This document shows, piece after piece, positions 22,912 to 32,484 of a DNA stretch of 64,000 nt. This stretch comes from Hydrangea macrophylla (lineage: Eukaryota > Streptophyta > Magnoliopsida > Cornales > Hydrangeaceae): contig CM066990.1 of NCBI GenBank assembly GCA_033977485.1, positions 14,016,001-14,080,000 on the forward strand. The letters run 5' to 3'. The translations under genes were made by a program, and so were the position numbers. Every line of letters begins with the position of its first letter. The stretch's first letter is position 1. The notes beneath the pieces were generated by a model, which saw only the letters and a program-made list of their open reading frames with translations, did no database searches and was not told the origin of the DNA.

Positions 22912-23284
22912 TGTAATACCCTGTATTTTGGTATATTAATAAGACCCGGTATTTCATTTCTATACTCGTATAAACTTTCTCTTCCTTTTGGTAAATTTTG
23001 ATACCAATCGATTGATAAGTTTCCCAATCGATTGACACTTTTTAGATACCAATCGATTGATAAGTATCCCAATCGATTGACATTCAACCGACTAAAAGTG
23101 ATGATGTGTCATTATCCCAATCGATTGCCATTCATCCCAATCGATTGACATTGTTTCCAATCGATTGACTATAAATATCTGTTGCCAATCGATTGACTTG
23201 TGTCCCAATCGATTGACATAACCTGAGACAAGTTTTCTTCTTTCCTTCAGTTTAAACGTGTGGCACTCTTAACCCCTATATATA
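22912..23284 (+). repeat. Chromovirus 5' LTR, first part
   Basis: It starts TGTAATACCCTGTATTTTGG and matches the first 360 bases of the 3' LTR at 52,435 almost base for base, including nine CAATCGATTG palindromes at 23,004-23,220. It is cut after CCCCTATATATA by the nested Tat/Ogre element. The 3' LTR has one fewer palindrome unit (20 bp less). Confidence 0.93.
23280..23284. other. Target-site duplication ATATA (left copy) of the nested Tat/Ogre element
   Basis: ATATA precedes TGTGGATACC at 23,285 and is repeated at 44,427-44,431 after the other LTR. The uninterrupted 3' LTR of the chromovirus shows the joined target at about 52,783-52,789. Confidence 0.92.
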
Positions 23285-26200
23285 TGTGGATACCGGGCTT
23301 CCACCGATTTTTGTTTTGTTTGAAACTTGTTTGACTTTTGAATCAAAGAAAGAGAAAATGGTCAGTTGAAAACAGATACAGAGTCGCCACTTGGTCTTTA
23401 AGGAACCAAGAAACCTAATTTGACTCACCCAAATGGATAAAGGGCACCGGTCCTTCATAACCAAAGAACTTGGTTCGGGGTTTTGGTACGAGAGAGGAAG
23501 GAGCCTTTGTCGCGACTAAAACACCCTCAACTCGCCCCGTCTCTCGACGGGCCTCAATTAGCATCCAAATAATCATCTTATACTATGCATGGTTCGGCAA
23601 TTAATACTATGATAGTATATTACATTACATAAGAAACTTGAAAATGGAAGATCTAAAGATAAGATATCATTCATAAGATCTAAGCCAAATATCACACAAT
23701 GCGAAGTGAAAGATCACACAAATAAACCTAGGAAAAATCGTCTAATCATATATCAATTAATCAAGTTTTCCTAATCTAAAGGGGACATGAATTGTTCTTG
23801 AAACAAATAAACAAAGAAATCAAAATATGCTTAGCAAACTAGTATGATGCATGTTATTCTTTGATAAAAGAAGACCTCTCAATCCCCGGGACGGATGAGA
23901 AAGGATGATTAGATCAAAGGGAAGCATGAACGGGTGATCGAGTTCATTCCTTATAATCTCCTTAGATTAAGAGTTACAAAAACCCCAAATCTTGCATGAA
24001 TGCAATGTATGTATCTAAAATGTGCAAAGGTTGTAGTGTGTTTTTGTGTACATGGATTTCTAGAATGACTTAGAAGTCTAAAATGTGTATGAGTGAATGA
24101 ATGAAATTAACATGGGATGTGTAAAAATGTAGTATGGACTACTTCCTAAGATATTAACTAATTTGGAATGCATATGAGCATCAAATCAAAGAATGAAAGT
24201 TGAAATGTACTTGCTGTGAATAGTGGACAGAACAGTAGCATGATCTTTTGGAATTTGAAAAGAGGGGTTAGGAATGTTTTCAATGCATGTTTTTTATGGA
24301 GATGTTCCTTATTGTGTCTAGAACGCAACCCAAAAGGCCAATCTTGAATAGCTATCACAGATTGAGAGAAACTATATAAACAATAGAGGTCACTCAGAAA
24401 CAGAGTTCGTACTGTCGACTGAAATGTTAGAAAATCTTAGAAAATGAAAAAGAATGATCTAGAGGCCCATTTTATACAGAAAGTTTCCTAAGACATTGAA
24501 ATTTAAGGGAAAAATAAGTTAGGACCACCCCTTTTGGAAAATTTTTCTGGAAAAGAGGTCGTAAGTTGACCTAGCTGCTGTGACAGCAAAAACAGAATGT
24601 TTGGAAGGAATGTTGGGACCCAAATGGACCATTTCCAAGTACTTCCAAGTCAAACCAAAAATCATGGGTGTTCCCCAATGATTTAGGAAGACTTTCCAAG
24701 TGGCCTTGTATCCATATGTTGAGTATTGTGTTCTAGAAAAATCTTTGAACTCAACTCACTCACTGTTTTGACTCATTGTTTTGAAGATTTTGGATAAAAC
24801 AAAGTTTTGTTTCTTGAAACCAAATGAGAGGGATTGAGAGGGGTTTTGAAATAGATGTTTTGAAAACATGTTTTCAACACTCAATAAGAATCATAGCCAC
24901 TTAGAATACCTACATCAAACTCATCATTTAAGAACCTCCAAGATTGTTGGAGAGATTTATTTTGTTTTTAGACACAACTTCAATACATTCCAAGAATACC
25001 TTGGAAGTATTGAGGTTATGATCATCATCTATCAAACATGTTTTTGAGGTCAAGAGCTACTATCCATAAGGATTCACTCACCCCAAACTTCATGTCATCA
25101 CTTAGATGATGATGAACTAGTAAGTAAATAAGGAAAATAAAAAGAAATGGGATGAGAAGAGATGAACAATAAATAAACAAGCAAGTAGATGATAATCAAT
25201 AGATGATATTCATGAAGCATGAGACTTGTAGATTGGTGTATCACTCATATGTAATGACACTAGACATGGAAGAAGCTTGCACACTCTTGAATGCTCACTA
25301 AAATGGTGGTTGGGAGTATTGAATGTTGAAGTAAATGGAAGTAATGAAGTAAAAACAAAGTTAGAACTCACTTTTGTTTTTGAAAATCAAAGAAGAAAGC
25401 TTCTTTTCTCTCTACTCTAGCCTTATCTCTACAACTTTCTCTCCCAAACTTTTCCAAAACTCACATTTGACTCCCCTAAAATGAGGAGTAATGGGGTGTT
25501 TATATAGGCCAACTTGGGGTGTTTTTGGGATTTAGAAAGTACTCCCATTGGCTCCAAACATCTGAAATCATAAAACTACGTCGTTTTGGCTTTTAATTAA
25601 TCAAAATGGGACCACAAAACATATTACAAAAATACACTGCTCTGGGGGGGAGTGCCGCGGCGGCACTGGGCCAGTGCCGCGGCGGCAGTGCTCCTCCCTT
25701 CGTCTGGATAATGTTGTTTAGGCCCCCCGAAGTTCCGGTATTCGCGAAAAGGCCCTATTTTGTCCGAAATTCACAGAAAATGCATATGAACTCCAAATCG
25801 AGGTTGTGATATACCGTTGGAAAGGTAATGGAGTCTACTTTACATAAAAATAGTTCAGGGATAGGTCACTTTGAAAAGTTTTGCGGTATTCGCGATAAAA
25901 ACCGATTTGATCGCCTTTTTCGCCTTTGGAAATTCATAATAAATTCGTTTTAAATCCGGAAATTATGTGCGATATACCGTTGGAAAGCTATTGACCTCTA
26001 GTATCCATGAAAAATATTTGAAAATTGTTTCGGTGCCCCGATTCCAAAGTCAAATCTTGGTCAAACTGGTCAAACCTGGGATTCTCGGGAAGTTCTGGGA
26101 ACCTCTGGGAGCTCCCAGGAGCCGACGTTTTCGCTCGATTCTCTTTTAAAACTCATTTTAATACTTTTCTAATGATTCCGGTGAATTCGGACAATTTCGG

Positions 26201-26567
26201 TCAAACTTGGTCAAACTTCGGTCAAACCTGGTCGAACCTCGGTCAAACCTGGTCAAACCTTGGTCTAACCGGTCAACGGGGACTTTCGGGGAACTTCCGG
26301 GACTTCCGGGGGTCTCTGGGAGCTGACGATTTCATCCGATTTTTTCTTAAAAACTCATTTTATCACTTTTCTTACGACGTAGCATGTTTTCAGAACTTTG
26401 GGACCAAATCTGGGAGTCTTCGGGCTTTCAGGTGCATTTTGGTCATTCTGAGCATTCTGAGAGATAGAGCTGACTTCCGAGAGTCCTTTTGAGTCTTTTA
26501 CGATCATTGCGAACCACCAAGCTATGGGTCTCCTAAATCTGATAGCCGACAAAATGGGGTGTCTACA
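23285..26567 (-). repeat. Tat/Ogre 3' LTR
   Basis: 3283 bp; on the minus strand it runs from TGTAGACACCCCATTTTGTC to GGTATCCACA. It aligns along its whole length with 41,161-44,426. A minus-strand TATA box (CCTATATAAAC) is near 25,498-25,508, GC-rich hairpins are at 25,651-25,689, and GGTCAA repeats are at 26,057-26,275. Small frames in this region recur in both LTRs (for example 25,606-25,809 and 43,483-43,686) and are LTR sequence, not genes. Confidence 0.94.
26045..26277 (-). promoter_or_regulatory. GGTCAA (W-box core) array in the Tat/Ogre 3' LTR
   Basis: Eight GGTCAA copies, that is TTGACC on the element's sense strand, occur in about 230 bp. TTGACC/T is the core bound by plant WRKY factors. 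The array lies in U3, upstream of the LTR TATA box. The 5' LTR has the same array with one copy fewer (43,925-44,137). Confidence 0.5.
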
Positions 26568-26592
26568 GTTTGCCCCTCTTTGGCATGAACTT
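26568..26592 (-). other. Polypurine tract of the Tat/Ogre element
   Basis: On the minus strand the sequence AAAGAGGGGCAAAC ends directly at the LTR start (TGTAGACACC). It fits the plus-strand primer of reverse transcription. Confidence 0.75.
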
Positions 26593-27406
26593 GTGAGGCA
26601 ACGCATGTCGCAAGCGAGCGCCAAAGTTTTTGAAGAGACAGGACTTTTTGGAGGCTATAGATTTAGGGCAAACAGCGTTGCAAAAGATGAAAGGATGATG
26701 CTGTGGCTAGTGATGGTCGTGCTCTGTGTGAGCTGCCTACGTATCCCAAGGGGAATCAGACCAGGACGTAGTTCAAGGCAAGGAAACGATCATACATGCA
26801 CATACACAACAATCAGGCGGATGCTATGCTATATGAGGATGATATGCAATGTGTGGATGTGATATGATCTCATACATGAGTCCTATCATGCCTAGCTTTC
26901 TGATCCTAGAATGAGCAGGTGCCATGGGGTGTGCCACTCCGAGTGGACTGGTGTTGTGCTAGTGTTTGCGATTGTGACGTGGTGGGTGACTTAGATAAGG
27001 GCATTGAAGTCTAGAAGACTCCGGGTTTAGGGGCAAACTTCTGGAAGTGTGCTTCGTAAACAAACGTAATTGGGTGTGGGGTCTCAGAGGACTATGATCG
27101 AAGACGTCTTTTGGCAAATAACTGACGGACACAGGGGCCCTGGAAATTAAGAGACTGACACAGAAGTCAAGGGACGATCGTGAAATCCTGAGATGTCACA
27201 TGATGAACCTGGGAGCCCCACGGTGTAATGAGAGCGATGATGATTAATGGGCCGACGATGTTTGGATCGAGATGACGAGTCGACAATGGACTACTGTGAT
27301 TGAACTGACAGTGTATAAATTCGCTGAGGATTAATCTGAATCTACCAGGGATGAAGCGATACTTTCTAGGATCTCTCTTCAACTGCTCCTTTTGATCAAA
27401 TCTTAC
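26593..27406. other. Tat/Ogre 3' untranslated region
   Basis: There is no convincing gene. The segment at about 26,731-26,785 (CTGCCTACGTATCCC...ACGTAGTTCAAGGCAAGG) recurs in variant form at 33,094-33,165 and 33,196-33,265. The rest is non-repetitive within the window. Confidence 0.6.
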
Positions 27407-28396
27407 GAGCCTGTCGGGGTCTCTGGGAGCTGGTATCTTTCTACTTTTGTCCTCGGGGGATGATGCAGGGTTCTCGGGGAATCTCTTTTGGTGCTCAATC
27501 CAAGAGAGCCTGTCGGGGTCTCCGGGAGCTGGTATCTTTTTGCTTTTGTCCTCGGGGGATGATGCAGGGTTCTCGGGGAATCTCTTTCGGTGCTCAATCC
27601 AAGAGAGCCTGTCGGGGTCTCCGGGAGCTGGTATCTTTCTGCTTTTGTCCCCGGGGGATGATGTAGGGTTCTCGGGGAATCTCTTTTGGTGCTCAATCCA
27701 AGAGAGCCTGTCGGGGTCTCCGGGAGCTGGTATCTTTCTGCTTTTGTCCCCGGGGGATGATGCAGGGTTCTCGGGGAATCTCTTTCGGTGCTCAATCTAA
27801 GAGAGCCTGTCGGGGTCTCCGGGAGCTGGTATCTTTCTGCTTTTGTCCCCGGGGGATGATGCAGGGTTCTCGGGGAATCTCTTTCGGTGCTCAATCCAAG
27901 AGAGCCTGTCGGGGTCTCCGGGAGCTGGTATCTTTCTGCTTTTGTCCCCGGGGGATGATGCAGGGTTCTCGGGGAATCTCTTTTGGTGCTCAATCCAAGA
28001 GAGCTTGTCGGGGTCTCCGGGAGCTGGTATCTTTCTGCTTTTGTCCCCGGGGGATGATGCAGGGTTCTCGGGGAATCTCTTTCGGTGCTCAATCCAAGAG
28101 AGCCTGTCGGGGTCTCCGGGAGCTGGTATCTTTCTGCTTTTGTCCCCGGGGGATGATGCAGGGTTCTCGGGGAATCTCTTTCGGTGCTCAATCCAAGAGA
28201 GCCTGTCGGGGTCTCCGGGAGCTGGTATCTTTCTGCTTTTGTCCCCGGGGGATGATGCAGGGTTCTCGGGGAATCTCTTTCGGTGCTCAATCCAAGAGAG
28301 CCTGTCGGGGTCTCCGGGAGCTGGTATCTTTCTGCTTTTGTCCTCGGGGGATGATGCAGGGTTCTCGGGGAATCTCTTTTCTTGATCGGGAACCAG
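27407..28396. repeat. Ten-copy 99-bp tandem repeat
   Basis: Units start at 27,407, 27,506, 27,605, 27,704 and so on every 99 bp up to 28,298. Each carries GAGCCTGTCGGGGTCTCCGG and GGGGATGATGCAGGGTTCTC, with only a few substitutions between copies. Because 99 is divisible by 3, every frame without a stop in one unit stays open through the array. This explains the 295-residue minus-strand frame and the two long plus-strand frames. Such arrays are typical of the 3' untranslated part of Tat/Ogre elements. Confidence 0.96.
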
Positions 28397-28872
28397 GATC
28401 CGTTACCAGAATTCTCGTGTTTGATCGAAATTCGCGACGGTTATCCTGAAACGACCGATTCGGGTCTTCGGGAGCCGATTTTTTTCAGTTTTTTCCTGCT
28501 GGAGGTAGTTCTGACAACTTTTAGCCTGCTTGGGGTAAAACCTCATAAATCTCGATTGGAATGGGCCATCGGGGCTGATCGGGGCCAAAAATGGGCTGAA
28601 AAAAAGGCCAAAATGGGCCAGAACGGGGCAAAACAGAGCAAAACAGAGCGAAGCGGGGCCCACGGGGAGCAGTGCCGCGGCGGCACTAAGCCACTGCCGC
28701 GGCGGCACTGGGCCACTGCCGCGGCGGCAGTTGGCCAGTGCCGCGGCGGCACTGGGTGACTGGACTTCATCTTCCTATATCTCGGGTTTTTGAGCTCTAG
28801 AAGTTCATTTTTGGCCATTTTGGGGTGTTTTTGGAGCCAAAATTCATCAAAACGCAGCTTGTGTGCGCTCAG
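28397..28872 (+). promoter_or_regulatory. Candidate promoter and 5' UTR of the antisense gene pair
   Basis: This stretch lies just upstream of the first splice donor of the antisense gene. It has a GGGTCTTCGGGAGCCGATTT segment similar to one in the LTR (near 26,310) and to the 99-bp unit. Four copies of a GC-rich hairpin unit around CCGCGGCGGC follow at 28,671-28,754. The same hairpin occurs twice in each LTR, upstream of the LTR TATA box. Which bases start transcription is not known. Confidence 0.45.
28671..28754. repeat. Four GC-rich hairpin repeats
   Basis: The unit AGTGCCGCGGCGGCACT (8-bp arms, 1-bp centre) and close variants occur four times at about 22-bp spacing. Two copies are present in each LTR, at 25,651-25,689 and 43,528-43,566. 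Confidence 0.9.
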
Positions 28873-28975
28873 GTGAGTAATCTTTCCCCGTAGTTGGATT
28901 TTTGATTGGTGTTTTGGTTTGCCCAAATTTTCAAGAAGAAAGTTTAAATGTGACTTCCATTTTTCTTGTAGATCC

Positions 28976-31152
28976 ATGGCTTCGAGCTCAAGGAGACCGT
29001 CAAAGAAGGCCAAAGGACGGATGAAGGCCGAGGTGCAAGCTCCGGACTTGATTTTACAGGACCCTCAACGCCATCTTTCGGTCGCAGCTCTAGCGAGCTT
29101 GGTATGTGAAACTTTTGACATTTTAGGACCGCTTTCATGTACTATGCTAGTTTTTTGAGCCGTAGCGTGCACTTAGAGACCGTTAGAAGTTCGACTTGTG
29201 CTCAAATGTGGATTTTGTGAATTCGGCTCTCGGGTCGTGAATAGTGATTTTGTGCATCTTTTGTCGCCTTTGTTGTGTGCAGGTGCCGGAAGTGGCATTG
29301 AAAGGCCATGGTAGCCTTGCCCATGCTTTCTTATGGTATACCCAGCTTTCGCCCACCGTTAAGAGGATGGTTGATGATGCCGGGTTCGGAGGCTTCTTCC
29401 GCTTGGTTTCGAAAAGTAGCAATGATTTGGCTCACTTCTATGCACTGGCCGAGAGGTGGTGGGACACTACCAACACTTTCCACCTGCCGTTCGGAGAGAT
29501 GACTATGACGCCTTTTGATTTCTCCATGATCACGGGCTTGAGGGTTGGCGGGAAGCGCCTGGTTCTGGACTACTTTTATGAGCTCGACCCGGAGGCGATG
29601 GAGATGTTGATTGGGGCTGTTCCCCCTAACCTAGAGAGACATTGGTTCCCCTGCGGCTGGCTTTACCGGGCCTATGGTAGGGGTAATCACAATCTGAACA
29701 ATTCCCAGCTTTTGAGGGTTTATCTTCTGTATGTCCTCGGGTGCTCCATCTTTGCGACAAGGAACGACCGGGTGAGCTTGAGGCTCCTTTCTTGCCTGGC
29801 GACCATTGATGAGATCCCCTCCTACAATTGGGGCGGTGCTGCCCTGGCCCATCTCTACAAGCATATGGGGGAGGTCTCTCGGGGCGATGTTAAATCTACT
29901 GGGGGATTCTGGCGAGCTTGGGAGGTACGCACTGTTTCCTCTTTTATTTTTCCATCTTTTTGATTTCCATATTTGTTCTGATTTCTCCTTTGTCTGTGCA
30001 GCTTTGGAGTTTTGAATACTTGAAGATGTTGGCTCCTTCCCCGGCGGATGAATCAGGCGAGGATGAGGATGGCATGGCTCCTGTGCCTTTATTCCCACGA
30101 GGTTTAAGATGACGGAGGGACGTTGTTGGGGTGAAGAGCGGGGCCCACCGGATTGTTTTGCTCAGAAACTTCTTAGCTGAGCTGACGGCCTCTAGTGTTG
30201 ATTGGACGCCTTGAGAGGGCGTCGCTTATGCCGCCCCAGAGGAGATACAAGCGGTTAAATCTCTTACCTCTTGCCGCCTTCTGCTGGAGAGTACCGAGTG
30301 TAGGCAGTGGTTCCCTGGGGAGCGGGTTTCTCGGCAGGTGGTTGGTGGTTCTCGGTATCGCGTCCCTCATGATCCTCCTACGATGGATGCTGGTGACCTC
30401 TCTGGAGATGCTCTGCTGGCGGCCTTAGCCGGCACTGATGTCTGGGACCATTTTCTTTCTGAGACCGGTTACGAGGCTTACCGTGGCCGTTTCCTGATGC
30501 CTAACTTCCCACTCCTAGAGGTGAGTTCTTTTTGTATTTTTAGTTTATATTCATTGTCTATGTTTTTTATTTATCTTTTCCTAACTTATTCTGTGCCTTC
30601 AGCTTCGCGAGATGTACAGGAGGCAGGCTCCTCAGGCTCCCGACCCTATCCCCTCTTGGGATTGGAACGTCAACGTTCTAGGCGCTGATGGCACTCCCCA
30701 AGTGATGGAGGTGCCATGAGTCACATGTGGGTACCCTACTCAGCCAGCGGGCGTCCTCAATGTTCCTTGGAGTTACGCTGAGGAGGGTCACGCCTTGGCG
30801 GCTAGCCTACGGTCCTTGGTCCTTACACGAGACCACCGGGTATGTCTCTAATTTTGCACTTTCTTAAGGTTACAAGGTTCTAACCCTGGATTTTTTATTT
30901 TGACAGATGGATGGTATGCGGCAATTTGCCGCCAATCAGATGGCGTCCTTGGTAAGTCTCCGACTCGACTCTATTTTTGTACTTTTTTGTTGTTCCCTTA
31001 CTGATTGCCTTCATTTTTATTTGTGTGTGCAGTACCGTGGAGGCGGGGCTGGCTCATCGAGGACTGGTCCAAGATGTAGAGGTGGTAGGAGGAGGCCGTC
31101 GCCGACGTACACTCCGGGCGGTCCGACGGAGGACGAAGAAGAGGAGGATTGA
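28976..31152 (+). pseudogene. Antisense plant-mobile-domain-like gene, seven exons, three TGA stops
   Basis: Coding exons are 28,976-29,101, 29,283-29,924, 30,002-30,520, 30,603-30,839, 30,907-30,951 and 31,033-31,152. A non-coding first exon precedes an intron at 28,873-28,971. Every intron starts GT and ends AG, and all five coding introns are phase 0. The joined frame is 562 codons. The domain in exons 2-4 (LSPTVKRMVDDAGFGGFF, ALAERWWDTTNTFHLPFGEM, LERHWFPCGWLYRAYG) matches the plant mobile domain family (PMD, MAIN/MAIL1-like, once called aminotransferase-like). The C terminus is Gly/Arg-rich, then acidic. Stops TGA at 30,110, 30,212 and 30,717 break the frame. The first two suit former TGG Trp codons. 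The role in the element is unknown. A host-derived regulatory function is an inference. Confidence 0.8.
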
Positions 31153-31485
31153 GGCTTCCCAAGCGGGAATTATCATTTTATTTTCTTTTCCTGTTTTCGA
31201 TTGGGTTGTACTGAGGATATGATTATTTGGACAGTGTAGGACGATGTGTAGCACAATTTGTGACCTTTTGACAGAGTATTATGATGTTTTGCCTCCTAGG
31301 CCGGATATCTTCCGGTTTAGAGGCGCAGTTGTGTGCTTGTTGATACATGTGCATTGTGATTGCTGGATGTTCCTGCGATGGGCAGTTTTGTGATAGTGAG
31401 TGCTTTTGCCTTGCAGGTGGGATAGTCCGTGAAACGGGGAGGTTCTGCCGAAATTTTGAATTTTGCTAGAGCCGCGACAAAAAAG
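31153..31485 (+). other. Spacer between the two antisense genes
   Basis: This is 3' UTR of the first gene and 5' UTR of the second. A clear acceptor (GCCTTGCAG at 31,408-31,416) suggests that the second gene also has a spliced leader. Its donor could be nearby or further upstream in a shared transcript. Confidence 0.5.
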
Positions 31486-32484
31486 ATGGCTTCGTATGAT
31501 CCCGCTCAACTCACAGCTTGGTTGAACATTACGGATGGCGTGGAGCAGATCAACCTCTTTAGCTACGGCTTGACCGAGCTGTTTTCTCTTTGCCAGGTGA
31601 CCTTGAACACTGAGTTCTTGTGTGCTGCCATTGGTCACTGGGACCCGGTGAATCATGTCTTCAACTTCAATGGCCTGGAGATATGCCCTGTGTTTGAGGA
31701 GTTCTGCGCTATTCTCGGCTATGATTCTGACTCTGACTTGATTCTCCCTTCTGCTGATACCCTCAGCCCTACGCGAGCCTTGGCTGAATACCTGAATTGC
31801 TCTGTCACTATTTCCCGCCGGCTGATTCAAGGTGAGGTTCTCAACATTGCTTATATTATTGCCCGGTACGCCAGTCCTGGGAATCCCAGCGTGTATGATG
31901 CTTCCCGTGGGGCCGCTTTGATATTGTGCATGACTTCGCACTTCTTGTTCTCGAGTACTTCCATTGACTTGGTGCATGTGTGCCTCGGGCTGAAACTTAG
32001 CAGGAATCCCATGGCCATGGTTCTAGCTGAAACTTTGAATGGTTTGGATAATGCCTTCAACCAAGGGACTCCTCTTCTTTCTGCGGCGCCTTTGGTGTTA
32101 CAGGCTTGGCTTTACGAGCGCCTTCAGCTGTGGACGGGCCGTATACCACCAATTTACTTTCGTCGAGCCGTGCTTCATTCTCACTATACCTTTGCCGATT
32201 GGGTGGGCATGATGAGCGCCTTATCTGAGGCTGACATTTGCTGGATCGTGAGGCGTTGGGGCCTCTATGCTATCACCACGAGCCTCAGGGGTCACCAGAG
32301 AGTGTGGTTGATGGGTCTGAGAGAGACTTCTTTCTATCATCCTCGCCGTTTGGCCAGACAGTATGGACAGGTTCAGGAGGTTCCCCGGGGGTTTACTGAG
32401 AGGGTCTTTGCTTCCAAGATCAGAGCTACCACTATTGCTGCTTTTATTGATGGTTGGACTGACCGAGTAAAGGCCTACTTCTAA
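31486..32484 (+). CDS. Antisense DUF7745 / plant-mobile-domain-like protein
   Basis: An uninterrupted frame of 332 residues starts at the ATG at 31,486 (MASYDPAQLTAWLNITDG). The frame is open further upstream, but 31,486 is the first ATG after an acceptor site at 31,416. Segments such as GHWDPVNHVFNFNGLEICPV, FEEFCAILGY and IDGWTDRVKAYF are typical of the DUF7745 domain, a relative of the plant mobile domain that is often annotated in plant retroelement regions. No catalytic motif or membrane segment is visible. The gene is antisense to gag-pol, 0.8 kb beyond its end, and follows the first antisense gene in the same direction. Unlike that gene it has no stops. Its function is not known. Confidence 0.82.
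   Translation: MASYDPAQLTAWLNITDGVEQINLFSYGLTELFSLCQVTLNTEFLCAAIGHWDPVNHVFNFNGLEICPVFEEFCAILGYDSDSDLILPSADTLSPTRALAEYLNCSVTISRRLIQGEVLNIAYIIARYASPGNPSVYDASRGAALILCMTSHFLFSSTSIDLVHVCLGLKLSRNPMAMVLAETLNGLDNAFNQGTPLLSAAPLVLQAWLYERLQLWTGRIPPIYFRRAVLHSHYTFADWVGMMSALSEADICWIVRRWGLYAITTSLRGHQRVWLMGLRETSFYHPRRLARQYGQVQEVPRGFTERVFASKIRATTIAAFIDGWTDRVKAYF

Noticed and set aside
27403..28290. A 295-residue minus-strand ORF with a 33-residue repeat, and plus-strand repeat ORFs overlapping it
   Set aside because: They arise from a 99-bp tandem array whose length is a multiple of three. Several frames on both strands are open at once, so openness is not evidence of coding.
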